Notes: generated by a model from the letters alone, not told the origin. A DNA stretch of 64,000 nt from JAGXFP01 sp039714535 (GCA_039714535.1 JBDLJC010000013.1:1-64000); one strand, 5' to 3'; shown: positions 5,861-15,781, counted from the first letter of the stretch. Numbers and translations: made by a program.

Positions 5861-8169
5861 GCAAACCTTTTCTGATAAGAAAATTTCTGCGAGATGTCCC
5901 TATCCGGTGGAAACTATATATAGTCATCTCCACCCTTTTGATCCTGATGGGGATAACTATTATTTTCATGGTGGAACTAAAAGTAACTTCCTATTTCCAA
6001 CGGGAGCATTATGAGGACACCGAGTCCATTGCCAGGATGGTGGCCGCCAATGCGGCCAAGCCCATTCTCACCAACGACTTGATGAGTCTGCACCGCCTGA
6101 TAACCGATGCCCTGAGAATAGAAACGGAACTCAAATATATCTATATATTGGCACCGTCGCAAAAAGTTATCGCCCATACCTTTGCCAAGGGGGTCCCAGC
6201 CGCCCTTTTAGAACTCCCGGCCATGACCGGACAATCTGAACAGGCAACCCACCGGGAACTGTCCACCGACGAAGGGCTGATTCACGAAGCAGTGCTCCCT
6301 ATCCTGCAGGGAGAGGTGGGACATGTGTATATTGGCATGTCCAAGGAAAACATGATCAGGTCAGTCGCCGAGATGAAGCTTGATCTGATCGCGATCACAG
6401 CCCTTCTTTGTCTTATCGGCATAACAGTGTCCCTGCTATTCAACCGGCTTATAACCAAACCCATCTCCTCACTCGTGTCCGCCACAAAGAGAATTGGCAA
6501 GGGTGAACTTGATTTCGAGGTGGCCGGAGAAAGAAATGACGAGATCGGGACCCTGACCAGAGCCTTCAATGAAATGGCCCAGTCCCTCCAGATCAATCTG
6601 GTCAAGCGAGAACAGACGGAAAAGGCCCTGAAAGAGAGTAAGGACCTTTACCACGCCCTTATCGAGAATATAGCCCTGGGTATCACTTACATAGACAAGG
6701 ACTTTAACATTGTCATCGCCAATTCGGCCCAGGCAAAATTGTTCGGTGTTGACTCTGCTGAAATCGCCAGGAAGAAATGCTACCGGGAGTTCGCAAAAAA
6801 AGACGAAATATGCCGGGGTTGCCCCGGCGTCACCGCCATGCGGGAGGACCGGGCGGTCACCAAACAAACAGAGAGGACCCGTGACGATGGCACAAAATTT
6901 ACGGTAAATACCAGAACCTTCCCTGTAAAAAACAACTCCGGCGCCATTCTTGGCTTTACCGAGGTTGTCGAAGATATCACCGAACAGTTGCTCCTGCATG
7001 AAGAATTGCAAAAGATAGAACATATTGAATCCATTGGCCATTTGGCGGCGGGACTCGCCCATGATTTCAACAATCTCCTGGCCGCGGTACTTGGCAATAT
7101 TGAACTGGCCCAGCTAACCATTCCTCCCGAAGAACCGGCCTTTCAAAGACTGAATTCGGCCGAAGAGGCCTGTGACCAGGCCCGATCCCTGGCCAACCAA
7201 CTCCTGACCTTTTCCAAAGGCGGCAATCCGCAGAGAACCACGACTTTTATCCCGCAACTTCTGGAAGATTCCTGCCATTTTGCCCTAAGCGGCGCAAATG
7301 TAAAGTGGGTCATGGACGCCCCGGCCAACATCTGGCCGGCGTACCTTGATAAAAGACAGATAGAACAAGTGATCCAAAGTTTATTGATCAATGCCAAGGA
7401 GGCATCAACTGCCGGCAGTAAGATTTTTGTTGTTGCCGAAAATATCGAGATAAAAGGAGAGCCGAGCATACCTTTGAATGATGGCAAATATATCAAGATT
7501 TCAATTGAAGACGAAGGACGTGGGATAAAGAAAGAGCTCCTCCCTAAAATATTCGACCCCTATTTCACCACTAAAAAAATGGGGGCCATAAAGGGTGTCG
7601 GTTTGGGTTTGACAATATGCCATTCAATTATCAAAAAACATGCTGGCCATATAAGTGTTAAATCCCTGGAAGGCAGTGGTACCAACGTAACTATATACCT
7701 GCCTAAATCAGCAACAGACGGCAACATTACAGCTTATGCGCCACCCCCCCCCAAGCAGAGCAGCGCTACAGGCAACTACCGGATCCTGTTACTGGAAGAT
7801 GACAGAAAACTGGCCAAAACCACCTCGAAAATGCTGGCCCATCTTCGCCACGAAGCAGAGATTAGCACTACAGGGGAGGAAGCAATTGCCTCTCACCTGC
7901 AGGCGATAAATGAAGGTCGGCCTTATGATCTTCTCATCCTTGATCTGACGATCAGGGGCGGCATGGGCGGCAATGAGGCCCTGCAAAGAATCCGCAAAAA
8001 CGACCAGGAAGTCAGAGCTATTGTTTCAAGTGGCTATTCTGACGACCCGATAGTGGTTAATTTCAGGGACCACGGATTTGCCGGCGCCCTTGTCAAACCT
8101 TTCACCCTTGCCAATCTGCAGTCAGCTATTCAGCGTGCTTTTTCTGATGGCGAAAGCCGGCCCTCATAG
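5857..8169 (+). CDS. membrane hybrid sensor histidine kinase (HAMP-PAS-HK-REC)
   Basis: 770 residues. Transmembrane helices at about 19-39 and 177-197 bracket a roughly 135-residue periplasmic sensor. Then come HAMP (about 198-250), a PAS domain (about 262-385) holding a Cys cluster (KKCYREF, EICRGCPG), a phosphoacceptor His near residue 402 in GLAHDFNNLL, an ATPase domain with DEGRGI and GVGLGLTI, and a C-terminal receiver with phospho-Asp near 696 and the conserved Lys near 747. It is translationally coupled to the PhnD-like protein. No separate response regulator follows, so output probably passes through its own receiver or a distant partner. The Cys cluster might bind metal or sense redox; that is an inference. 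Confidence 0.88.
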   Translation: MSKPFLIRKFLRDVPIRWKLYIVISTLLILMGITIIFMVELKVTSYFQREHYEDTESIARMVAANAAKPILTNDLMSLHRLITDALRIETELKYIYILAPSQKVIAHTFAKGVPAALLELPAMTGQSEQATHRELSTDEGLIHEAVLPILQGEVGHVYIGMSKENMIRSVAEMKLDLIAITALLCLIGITVSLLFNRLITKPISSLVSATKRIGKGELDFEVAGERNDEIGTLTRAFNEMAQSLQINLVKREQTEKALKESKDLYHALIENIALGITYIDKDFNIVIANSAQAKLFGVDSAEIARKKCYREFAKKDEICRGCPGVTAMREDRAVTKQTERTRDDGTKFTVNTRTFPVKNNSGAILGFTEVVEDITEQLLLHEELQKIEHIESIGHLAAGLAHDFNNLLAAVLGNIELAQLTIPPEEPAFQRLNSAEEACDQARSLANQLLTFSKGGNPQRTTTFIPQLLEDSCHFALSGANVKWVMDAPANIWPAYLDKRQIEQVIQSLLINAKEASTAGSKIFVVAENIEIKGEPSIPLNDGKYIKISIEDEGRGIKKELLPKIFDPYFTTKKMGAIKGVGLGLTICHSIIKKHAGHISVKSLEGSGTNVTIYLPKSATDGNITAYAPPPPKQSSATGNYRILLLEDDRKLAKTTSKMLAHLRHEAEISTTGEEAIASHLQAINEGRPYDLLILDLTIRGGMGGNEALQRIRKNDQEVRAIVSSGYSDDPIVVNFRDHGFAGALVKPFTLANLQSAIQRAFSDGESRPS

Positions 8170-8282
8170 CGATACTAACGGCCGACATCCCGGTTGCCGA
8201 CACATTTTATCAACCAGCATATCCTGGGGTTAATTCAAATTGCAAGAGCACCACGACTAACGACCAATATCTAGAGGTTACA

Positions 8283-8819
8283 ATGAAGTTAAATAGCGCT
8301 GAAATTTTTAAAGAAGTCCCCGGTTTTTACAAGATAATCCCGCTCAACACCCTGCGCCGAACCAAGGGAGTTGCCTTCGACAATGTTCCCACCGAGGCGA
8401 TGGTGAGGATCGACGCCATTGACCGGGTAATCCATGCAAGCCGCGCCATATCTCCGGGACCGGTGGGCGAGGTGGCCCGCCCCTGGTACATGCATCCCCA
8501 CCAGGACGATAATCTGGTGATCCTGCACGGGGTCAGGCTGGTGGACATCTACATAAAAAAACATGGCAGGATCGAAAGCTTTGAGGTGACCGCAGACCGG
8601 ATCGTCAAGAACAGCAAGGTTGTTTATGACGGCCCGGCCATGCTGGTCTGGCCCCGGGGGGTCTTCCACCGCATTAAGAGCCTTGCGGCAGGATCTTCAG
8701 CCATCAACTTTGCCGTTCATTATGCCGGCATAGATATGCGCACAAACTTCAATATTTATGATCTTGATCCTGAAACCGGTGAGTTTAAGATGATCCGGGA
8801 GGGATTCAAGGACCAGTAA
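8283..8819 (+). CDS. cupin-like protein of unknown function
   Basis: 178 residues without signal peptide. The centre contains the cupin-type segment WYMHPHQDDNLVILHG and, further on, MLVWPRGVFHRIKS, which together match the two short histidine-bearing cupin motifs (HxH...E/D and PxGxxH). The two sets of His could hold one metal ion. The start at ATG 8283 follows an AGAGGT-like site. It is a single gene downstream of the sensor kinase, with 113 bp between them. Enzymatic role unknown; a metal-binding beta-barrel is the most that can be said. Confidence 0.6.
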   Translation: MKLNSAEIFKEVPGFYKIIPLNTLRRTKGVAFDNVPTEAMVRIDAIDRVIHASRAISPGPVGEVARPWYMHPHQDDNLVILHGVRLVDIYIKKHGRIESFEVTADRIVKNSKVVYDGPAMLVWPRGVFHRIKSLAAGSSAINFAVHYAGIDMRTNFNIYDLDPETGEFKMIREGFKDQ

Positions 8820-8889
8820 CAACTTTACTCAACTTTCCTGATTTCTTTATCACGTGGTAGTTACGAGATTATTCTGAATTTTGAAGAGA

Positions 8890-8990
8890 TCCGGTCTTTT
8901 TGAATTTAGAATACAGGAGTCAGTATTCAGAAGAAAGACGAGAAAATCAACTACTCTGGCCTCTGACTTCTGAGTTTTGACTTCTACCAG
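8890..8990. repeat. short inverted-repeat stretch of unknown origin
   Basis: The 8820-9064 gap holds GAATACaggagtcaGTATTC, an inverted repeat at about 8909-8928, followed by a related purine-rich GACTTCTGAGTTTTGACTTCT stretch on the same strand. It may be a degenerate intergenic repeat, but only one copy lies in the window. No gene is seen here. Confidence 0.25.
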
Positions 8991-9064
8991 AAATAAATAT
9001 AAACACAGAGATTTAACAACATGCAACAACTGGAAAACAGAGAATCTTTACTTTAACCCGGCAA

Positions 9065-9640
9065 TCACTCCTTAACCTTATTAACCAACCAGGCCATGTT
9101 GCCTCCCAGATCTTTCATGGTCTTCACCCCTTCCTCGTCATCAAGTACTTCACCGGGATTTTTCCCTATACCGATATTCCAGTAGGAAGAGGCGGCCAGG
9201 ATCATCTGGCCGATCAGGAAAAAGTTGTTCAGGGAGCTGAAAACATGGGAGGCCCCGGCCCGTCGCACCGCCACCACCGATGCCCCCACCTTGCGCTTAA
9301 AAATATCACCATTGGCCCGACTGACCATGCCGGTCCGCTCCATGAAGGCCTTCATGTTCGCCGACACATCGGCAAAATAAGTGGGAGAACCCAGGATGAT
9401 TGCATCGGCAGCAAGCATCTTTTCAATGGCGTCGTTGATCAGGTCATCATCCACCGCGCAACGGTTGTTCCTGGTCTCGAAACACTGGTAGCAGGCCTTG
9501 CAGCCGCTGAGGTTAATGCCGGCCAGCTCGACCAGTTCGGTCTCCCCGCCCCGGGCCTTGATCTCATCCAGAACAATGTTCAAAAGATGAGTAGTATTGC
9601 CCTTTTTGCGGGCACTGCCGTTAAAAGCTACGACTTTCAT
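9065..9640 (-). CDS. flavodoxin-fold NAD(P)H-dependent oxidoreductase (iron-sulfur flavoprotein-like)
   Basis: 191 residues of the NADPH-dependent FMN reductase family. The N-terminus MKVVAFNGSARKKGNT is the FMN-phosphate loop; GCKACYQCFE is the Cys-containing segment found in iron-sulfur flavoprotein relatives, with a further Cys in NRCAVDDD; ILGSPTYFADVSANMKAFMERTG is the second flavin-contact region (beginning ILGSPTYF). Such cytosolic flavoproteins move electrons from NAD(P)H or ferredoxin to quinones or other acceptors. Cys spacing is CxxC plus one, less than the four Cys of a full [4Fe-4S] site, so cluster binding is uncertain. It is a single gene followed upstream by glgP on the same strand, 54 bp away. 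Confidence 0.85.
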   Translation of the reverse strand: MKVVAFNGSARKKGNTTHLLNIVLDEIKARGGETELVELAGINLSGCKACYQCFETRNNRCAVDDDLINDAIEKMLAADAIILGSPTYFADVSANMKAFMERTGMVSRANGDIFKRKVGASVVAVRRAGASHVFSSLNNFFLIGQMILAASSYWNIGIGKNPGEVLDDEEGVKTMKDLGGNMAWLVNKVKE

Positions 9641-9694
9641 AACTCAGCCTCTTTTTATGATTAAGCATGTATTCATTTCAAGACAACTCAAGCC

Positions 9695-12232
9695 CTACTC
9701 TACATTGATCCCCCAGATATCCCGGGCATATTCACGAATAGTCCGATCACTGGAGAACTTGCCCATCCGGGCCACATTCAGGATGGCCCGCTTGGTCCAT
9801 TCCTGCTGGTCCCGGTAGACCCGCGCAACCTCATCCTGACAGGCCAGATACGACTCCAGATCTTTTAATAGCAGATAAGGATCATTGGGATCAAGCAGAG
9901 TATCAATAATCGGCTTGAACAGTTCACGGTCGCCGTTACTAAACCTGCCGTTTTTGATACTGTCGACAACCTCAGCAATGGCGGGATCAGCGAGGTATAT
10001 TTCCTGGGGAGAACGTCTCGGCGAATGCTTTTCGCAAGCCACCTCCTCAGCAGTCATTCCGAAAATAAAGATATTCTCCGCGCCAACTTCATCCATGATC
10101 TCAACGTTGGCGCCATCGAGAGTGCCGATGGTCAGAGCGCCGTTTAAAGCAAACTTCATATTGCCGGTCCCGGAGGCCTCGGTCCCGGCCGTGGAGATCT
10201 GCTCGGAAAGATCGGAGGCCGGAAAGATCCTTTCGGCCAGGGAAACCCCGTAGTTGGGCACAAAAACCAGCTTGAGACGACCGGCCACAACCGGGTCATT
10301 ATTAACGACATCGCCAACCGAGGTGATCAGCTTGATTATCAGCTTGGCCATAAAGTAAGACGGCGCCGCCTTACCGGCAAAGATAACGGTCCGGGGCACA
10401 GAATCCAGTTCTGGTTCAGCCAGAAGCCGGTAATAAAGATGAATAACATGCATGACATTAAGCAACTGGCGCTTATATTCATGGATGCGCTTGACCTGCA
10501 CATCGAACATGGAGTCCGGCGCTACCTCTATCTCACAGACCGTGCTGATATATTCTGCCAGCTTAACTTTATTTTCCTGTTTGACCGCCATCCACTCCCT
10601 GACAAAATCCGGATCATCGACCAACGGCTCCAAGCCGCGCAGTTGATCAAGATCGGTGATCCAGCCCTCCCCTATCCTCTCACTGATCAAAGCGGCCAGA
10701 CCAGGGTTGCACTTGAGCAGCCAGCGGCGCTGGGTGACGCCATTAGTCTTACAATTAAAGCGGCCTGGATAGAACTGATGAAAATTATTGAAGATTCTTG
10801 TCTTCATCAACTTGGTATGAAGTTCGGCAACCCCGTTAACCGAATGACTGCCGACAATGGCCAGATGGGCCATCCGCACCTCTTTAACCGGGCCCTCGGC
10901 GATGATCGACATTTCGCGCAGTTTATCGCTATCGCCAAAATAACGGGCCGCAACCTCCTCAAGAAAGAAGTGGTTTATTTTGTAAATAATCTCCATATGC
11001 CGGGGCAGCATATTCTCCAAAATCTCAACCGGCCAGGTTTCCAGAGCTTCCGGCATCAGGGTGTGATTGGTGTAGGCAAAGGTGTTGACGGATATTTCCC
11101 AGGCCCGATCCCAGGCCAACCCTTCGATATCAACCAGCAACCGCATCAACTCCGGAATGGCAATGGCCGGATGGGTGTCATTGAGCTGAACGGCGATCCG
11201 CTCGCTTAAATCATCAAAATCATAGTTCTTTTTCTTAAAACGCCGCATGATATCCTGAAAGGTCGCGGCCACAAAAAAGTATTGCTGCTTTAAGCGCAAC
11301 TCCTTGCCCTCGACCACCTGGTCAGAAGGATAAAGGACCTTGGAAACGGTCTCCGACCTGACCTTTTCTTCAACCGCCGCGATATAGTTGCCCTCGCTGA
11401 AATCCCTAAGATTTAACTCACGGGAGGACTTGGCCGTCCAGAGGCGCATATTGATCGCCTGATCATTCATATAGCCCGGAACCAACATGTCGCAGGCCAG
11501 CGCCATGACAATCTCGGTATCAACCCACTCCTTGCGGCGTTTACCTTCTTCATCCTTATAGCTATTGACCCGGCCATAGAAATTGACCGCCCCACCCCCA
11601 TCCATATCGGTATTGACCCGGCCATAGAAATTGATCGCATACAGATAATGGGACCTCTCAAACTCCCAGGGGCTGCCGTAACGCATCCAGTTGTCCGGCG
11701 ATTCCACCTGATAACCATCGACCAGATGCTGGTAAAAGAGGCCATATTCATAGCGGATCCCGTAACCATAACCAGGGATCCCCAGAGTGGCCATCGAGTC
11801 GAGGAAACAGGCCGCCAAGCGACCCAAACCGCCATTGCCAAGGGCGGCGTCCTCTTCCTGCTCCCGCACCTCTTCCAGATCGTAACCAAGTTGCTCCACC
11901 GCTTCGGTAAGCGGCCCCTTGAAACCTAGATTGATCATACTGTTACCTAAGGAACGGCCAACCAGAAATTCCAGCGACAGATAATAGACCCTTTTCTTTT
12001 GATGATCATAATAGCTTTTCTGGGTCTCAACCCATCTTTCGATGAGATTGTCTCGCATGACGTATGATATGGCCTTGCAGAGATCGCGATTACTGGCCCG
12101 ATTGGGATCGCGGCCCATGAAACTGAGTAAATGGTGGGCTATGGTCTTTTGCAATTCCTCAACAGCCATTTCGCCTTCTGGGGAACAAGAACAGACCGGC
12201 CCGGATGTCTTTAGAGAGTTATTATCTTTCAT
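9695..12232 (-). CDS. glgP: glycogen/alpha-glucan phosphorylase
   Basis: About 845 residues, the normal size for the family. It releases glucose-1-phosphate from alpha-1,4-glucans using pyridoxal phosphate. Characteristic segments are KKRVYYLSLEFLVGRSL, ALGNGGLGRLAACFLDSMA (beginning ALGNGGLGRL), NDTHPAIAIPELMR, KTNGVTQRRW, VQVKRIHEYKRQLLN and the PLP-lysine region EASGTGNMKFALNGAL. The start is placed at 12232 because GGGGGAA lies 8 bp before that ATG; an ATG two codons earlier is too close to it. A short run repeats the phrase FYGRVN twice within 20 residues (AINFYGRVNTDMDG, then AVNFYGRVNS), looking like a small internal duplication. Stored glucan is thus mobilised for energy by this organism. 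Confidence 0.97.
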   Translation of the reverse strand: MKDNNSLKTSGPVCSCSPEGEMAVEELQKTIAHHLLSFMGRDPNRASNRDLCKAISYVMRDNLIERWVETQKSYYDHQKKRVYYLSLEFLVGRSLGNSMINLGFKGPLTEAVEQLGYDLEEVREQEEDAALGNGGLGRLAACFLDSMATLGIPGYGYGIRYEYGLFYQHLVDGYQVESPDNWMRYGSPWEFERSHYLYAINFYGRVNTDMDGGGAVNFYGRVNSYKDEEGKRRKEWVDTEIVMALACDMLVPGYMNDQAINMRLWTAKSSRELNLRDFSEGNYIAAVEEKVRSETVSKVLYPSDQVVEGKELRLKQQYFFVAATFQDIMRRFKKKNYDFDDLSERIAVQLNDTHPAIAIPELMRLLVDIEGLAWDRAWEISVNTFAYTNHTLMPEALETWPVEILENMLPRHMEIIYKINHFFLEEVAARYFGDSDKLREMSIIAEGPVKEVRMAHLAIVGSHSVNGVAELHTKLMKTRIFNNFHQFYPGRFNCKTNGVTQRRWLLKCNPGLAALISERIGEGWITDLDQLRGLEPLVDDPDFVREWMAVKQENKVKLAEYISTVCEIEVAPDSMFDVQVKRIHEYKRQLLNVMHVIHLYYRLLAEPELDSVPRTVIFAGKAAPSYFMAKLIIKLITSVGDVVNNDPVVAGRLKLVFVPNYGVSLAERIFPASDLSEQISTAGTEASGTGNMKFALNGALTIGTLDGANVEIMDEVGAENIFIFGMTAEEVACEKHSPRRSPQEIYLADPAIAEVVDSIKNGRFSNGDRELFKPIIDTLLDPNDPYLLLKDLESYLACQDEVARVYRDQQEWTKRAILNVARMGKFSSDRTIREYARDIWGINVE

Positions 12233-12352
12233 AAGCATTTCCCCCAATCTATCATTTTAACGCGCTTAGCCCAGCAATAACGACCCAACTAACTACACAT
12301 CAGTTTATCGAAAAAACCCAGGCCGACCAAGAAAATTATCGGGCAATCTGAA

Positions 12353-13831
12353 TCAACCACATTTTCCCGGTCCTGCGGCCAGAAAATCCTTGACCCAGGC
12401 CATGGCCTCCTCCCTGCCGGCAATTTCACCGGCAACCCGGGCCTGTTCAAGGCCATCCATAATTTGACCAAATATCGGCCCCGGCGCGAGACCCATTTCC
12501 TTTAGGTCATTACCGTTAAGCAGGGGTGGCCCGGTCAGAACCGGCCGAATCGATTCACGGTAAACCGTATCAACCCGATCATATAGGCACACCAGATTCT
12601 CTTCCATGGCCGGTGGCCGTAAAGGCCCCTGGGAGGCCAGGCTGTCAGCCATGGCCAACAGGAAAAGACCGGGCAGATCATCGCCGGCCGCCTTGACCAA
12701 CCGCAGGCAGGCGCGGGGCGTAATGCCGGTATTCTGGATAGCGTTGCTCAGATGAAAGGGATACATATGCAATTCAATAAGTCTGGCCACGGTCCGGAGA
12801 TGCTCACGGCTCCAGCGCAAACGGTGGGCGATGGCGGAGAAGATTCCCGCTCCGACCCGATCATGATTATAGAAGGTCGTGCGACCATCTTCCCTGGTCC
12901 CGCAAGTCTCTGGCTTACCGAGGTCATGGAACAGGGCGGCCCACTTCAGCAATATGGGGTGATTTGCAACGGCAAGATAATCCTGAAAATGGGCGATATG
13001 ATCCGGGAAATGAGCGGCCGGATCAGCGATAATGGATTCGATGGCAGCCAGGGCGGCCATATTATGATTGAAGACGTCAAGATGATGGCTGGCCGGTTGC
13101 TCCAGACCTGCGCCCGCGAGAAGCTCCGGCAAAATCTCCCCTAGCAGCCGGGCCTCATTCATCAGGGCAAAGGTTCTAGCGGCTCGACCAGAGGCCATAA
13201 TCTCCTCAAGCTCATAGCGGACCCTTTCGGGGGCCGGGCGGGTCAGCAAACTGACCTTGGCCTTTATCCACCCCTCTGTCTGCGGCTCAATCGTAAAAGA
13301 CAAACAGGCACCAAAGCGATAGGCCCGGAGCAAACGGAGCGGATCATTTTCAAAGACCCCGCCGGATACCGCCCTTACCAGGCCCTGCTCAAGATCGGCC
13401 GCGCCCCCCAAGGGATCAAGCACAGTAAAAGGCTCCAGCAGGGCGCCGGTCGCAGGGTCCACCGCCACCGCCATGGCGTTGATGGAGAAATCACGCCGGG
13501 ACAGATCATCGATAATATTACCGGTCCCCTCCCGGAAAGAGGAGATATCGACAGCCAGGCCCTCAACAACCACCCGGGCGACCCCTTCCCGTTCATCGAG
13601 CAGCACGAAGGCGCCGCCGGTCTCGGCGGCAAAAAACCGGGCCGCCGCAATCCCGTCACCGGCCACGGCAAGATCGAGGTCGGCGGCCTTGCTCCCACCC
13701 AACCAGTCCCGCACCGCCCCGCCGGCCACATAAAGCTCCCGGCAGCGGCCGGCCAGTTTCTTAAGCGCCAGGCGGACGGTTCGCGGATACTCGTTCAGCC
13801 AGTTCTTATCAAGACGAATTTCGCTGGTCAT
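12353..13831 (-). CDS. CCA-adding enzyme / poly(A) polymerase-type nucleotidyltransferase with HD domain
   Basis: 492 residues. The class II nucleotidyltransferase head is clear: GGAVRDWLGGSKAADLDLAV with the catalytic Asp pair, RRDFSINAMAV, and ENDPLRLLRAYRFGA for RNA and nucleotide recognition. The C-terminal half holds an HD phosphohydrolase domain (KWAALFHDLGKPE, then FYNHDRVGAGIFS). Enzymes with this layout add or repair the tRNA 3' CCA end, and the HD part removes 2',3'-cyclic phosphate. Whether this one adds CCA fully or only A (split activity occurs in related bacteria) cannot be decided without alignment. It stands alone, convergent to nothing, and is divergent from the ParB-like gene 112 bp away. 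Confidence 0.88.
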   Translation of the reverse strand: MTSEIRLDKNWLNEYPRTVRLALKKLAGRCRELYVAGGAVRDWLGGSKAADLDLAVAGDGIAAARFFAAETGGAFVLLDEREGVARVVVEGLAVDISSFREGTGNIIDDLSRRDFSINAMAVAVDPATGALLEPFTVLDPLGGAADLEQGLVRAVSGGVFENDPLRLLRAYRFGACLSFTIEPQTEGWIKAKVSLLTRPAPERVRYELEEIMASGRAARTFALMNEARLLGEILPELLAGAGLEQPASHHLDVFNHNMAALAAIESIIADPAAHFPDHIAHFQDYLAVANHPILLKWAALFHDLGKPETCGTREDGRTTFYNHDRVGAGIFSAIAHRLRWSREHLRTVARLIELHMYPFHLSNAIQNTGITPRACLRLVKAAGDDLPGLFLLAMADSLASQGPLRPPAMEENLVCLYDRVDTVYRESIRPVLTGPPLLNGNDLKEMGLAPGPIFGQIMDGLEQARVAGEIAGREEAMAWVKDFLAAGPGKCG

Positions 13832-13943
13832 GCCACCTGATGAATAAACAAAAAGATTTTAATAAAAGCCAAGGCCCGTTATTATTGCCGCAAAATAGCG
13901 GGCCACCCCGCTGTGAACATTCTAACCCATCCCAGGCAAGCAG

Positions 13944-14900
13944 ATGAACATAAAACCGCTTTACCAGAAAATACCCCAAAACCAGATTGATCTGGAAGAT
14001 CTGACGTTCAACCTGGCCCCGGTTGGCCGGGAGGAAATATCCGCCCAGCTTCGCGACTCCGTATCAAGATGCGGCATCATCCACCCGCCCCTGCTGACGC
14101 CAAAAGACCATGGTAAATTCACGATAGTCGCCGGTCGCCAACGCCTCATCGCCGCCCGGCAGGTTCTTGCCACCGATTTCTGTGACTGCCTGATCCTGCC
14201 AACCGCGACTCCGCCCACCATTCTCCTGACCGTGGCCCTGCAAGACATCCTGTGCAGCCGCCCCGCGAGCCCACTGGAGAAAGCGATCTGCTGGCAGAAG
14301 GCCGTTGGTTTTCTTGGCCAAGATATCGCGGAGGAAGAATTCGGGCCGCAACTTGAATTAACCAGGCAACTAAACCCAGCCAGGCTGGAGAAAATTCTGA
14401 CCCTTGCCGACAAAATGCAGGAGTCATTGCACCAAGGCACCCTTGACCTAAAAACTACCTTCAAACTTCTAGATCTGGACCAGGCTGACCGCGACACCTT
14501 GTTCAAGATAATCAAACAATTACGGTTAAGTTCCTCCAACCAGAGAAAGCTGGTAGATTATTGCCTGGAACTGTTTCGTCGCCAGAACCGGCAGATCGCG
14601 GCGCTACTCTCCGAACCGGAATGCTTGGAGATCATCAACCACCTGGAGGCCAACCCTCCCCAAAAAACCGCCATGCTGATGAACTGGCTAACCGGCCAAT
14701 GCTACCCGAGATTGACCGAGGCGGAAAAGGAATTCCGCAGCTTCGTCGGGCAGCTGAAACTGCCTAAAGGGGTGACCCTTGAGCATACACCTTCCTTTGA
14801 GAAAGACACCCTCAAGATGACTATCGACTTCAAAAACCAGCGACAATTAACGGAGAAATGGCCCCTCATCAGACGGGCCATTGTTGACGTTAAGGGATAA
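13944..14900 (+). CDS. ParB N-terminal (Srx/ParB-fold) domain protein
   Basis: 318 residues. The N-terminus has the ParB/Srx-like fold: a strand IPQNQIDLED, LRDSVSRCGIIHPPLLTP, and the nucleotide-binding box FTIVAGRQRLIAAR (GxRR-like GRQRL). The middle is helical with a KILTLADKMQESL segment similar to the helix-turn-helix of ParB relatives, and the C-terminus is a strand-helix domain. It lacks a neighbouring ParA and a visible parS, so chromosome partition is unlikely; ParB-fold proteins of this size can be CTP-using DNA-binding regulators. It is divergent from the nucleotidyltransferase gene and overlaps no neighbour. Role not known. Confidence 0.7.
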   Translation: MNIKPLYQKIPQNQIDLEDLTFNLAPVGREEISAQLRDSVSRCGIIHPPLLTPKDHGKFTIVAGRQRLIAARQVLATDFCDCLILPTATPPTILLTVALQDILCSRPASPLEKAICWQKAVGFLGQDIAEEEFGPQLELTRQLNPARLEKILTLADKMQESLHQGTLDLKTTFKLLDLDQADRDTLFKIIKQLRLSSSNQRKLVDYCLELFRRQNRQIAALLSEPECLEIINHLEANPPQKTAMLMNWLTGQCYPRLTEAEKEFRSFVGQLKLPKGVTLEHTPSFEKDTLKMTIDFKNQRQLTEKWPLIRRAIVDVKG

Positions 14901-14903
14901 TGA

Positions 14904-15320
14904 CTACTCGCCGATAATCTTGACCAGTACCCTTTTTTTCCTGCCACCATCAAATTCCCCGTAAAAGATCCTCTCCCAGGTCCCGAAATCAAGCCGGCCA
15001 TCGGTAACCGCCACCACAACCTCGCGGCCCATGATCTGCCTCTTCAGGTGGGCATCACCGTTGTCCTCATAACCGTTATGACGGTACTGGGATACCGGCT
15101 CGTGTGGCGCCAACTTCTCCAGCCAGACTTCGTAATCATGGTGCAAACCGGACTCATCATCGTTTATGAAAACCGAGGCGGTAATATGCATGGCATTCAC
15201 CAGCACCAAACCATCCCTGATCCCACTTTTCCCCAAGCAAGCCTCAACCTGAGGAGTAATATTAACAAACGCCCTACGCGTTGGGATATCAAACCATAAC
15301 TCTTCACGATAGCTTTTCAT
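14904..15320 (-). CDS. YjbQ-family protein (secondary thiamine-phosphate synthase-type)
   Basis: 138 residues, the standard UPF0047/YjbQ length. Landmarks are ITASVFINDDESG, the metal-ligand cluster LHHDYEVWLEKLAP, NGDAHLKRQIMG and GRLDFGTWERIFYGEFD. Family members form trimers and have a weak thiamine-phosphate synthase activity in vitro; the true role is unsettled. The start at 15320 follows AGGAG on the minus strand. It converges with the ParB-N gene, with only 3 bp between the two stops. Confidence 0.9.
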   Translation of the reverse strand: MKSYREELWFDIPTRRAFVNITPQVEACLGKSGIRDGLVLVNAMHITASVFINDDESGLHHDYEVWLEKLAPHEPVSQYRHNGYEDNGDAHLKRQIMGREVVVAVTDGRLDFGTWERIFYGEFDGGRKKRVLVKIIGE

Positions 15321-15781
15321 TACTTCTCCTTCCTATGAGTTAATTACACCCGCAACAACTTTGCAGATTATTAGACGAAACGGCCAACATGAATTAATTA
15401 GAAGATATGCCGCCTTTTGTAAATACAGGTTATAAATGAGACCGTCGTAATTATCTAACCATCATTATATTTTCACAAAGCAAAAGACCGGGGCGGACAA
15501 AGTCACTAATTGCAATAAAACATTGTTAAATAGTTATATTTTTGGTTAATGTGATCCCGTAGCTTCGGCATCAGTCATTTTAATTTAATTTACTTATGCG
15601 ATCATATTTGAAAAATATGTTCAGACCCTGGCCCAGTTTGCATGAGCTTTCCAACGGTGTTTCTGACTAATTTCGAGAAGTTTTTCCAAAAATAATCGCG
15701 GTGCATTACAGGTAACTAACGACAGCAGCACCAACAAAGCCAAGACTTTTCAAGAAATGAGCCTGAACAGGAGGACTTAAT
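15321..15781. other. AT-rich intergenic region, no gene seen
   Basis: This 460-bp stretch separates the divergent yjbQ-like and coiled-coil genes. It must hold both promoters. TTTGCATGAG near 15627 and TAGTTATATTTTTGG near 15530 look like possible regulatory DNA, but no convincing -35/-10 pair, palindrome or ORF was found. The region just before 15782 has the strong AGGAGG site of the next gene. Confidence 0.4.

Noticed and set aside
6469..7062. 197-codon minus-strand frame inside the hybrid kinase
   Set aside because: Antisense shadow of the PAS and HisKA coding region, no start site or family match.
10439..11209. 256-codon plus-strand open frame
   Set aside because: It lies wholly antisense to glgP, whose motifs and length are unambiguous, and has no ribosome-binding site or family resemblance.
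15620..15645. possible sigma-54 promoter CTGGCCCAGTTTGCATG
   Set aside because: The GG and GC pairs are 8 bp apart instead of the required 10.
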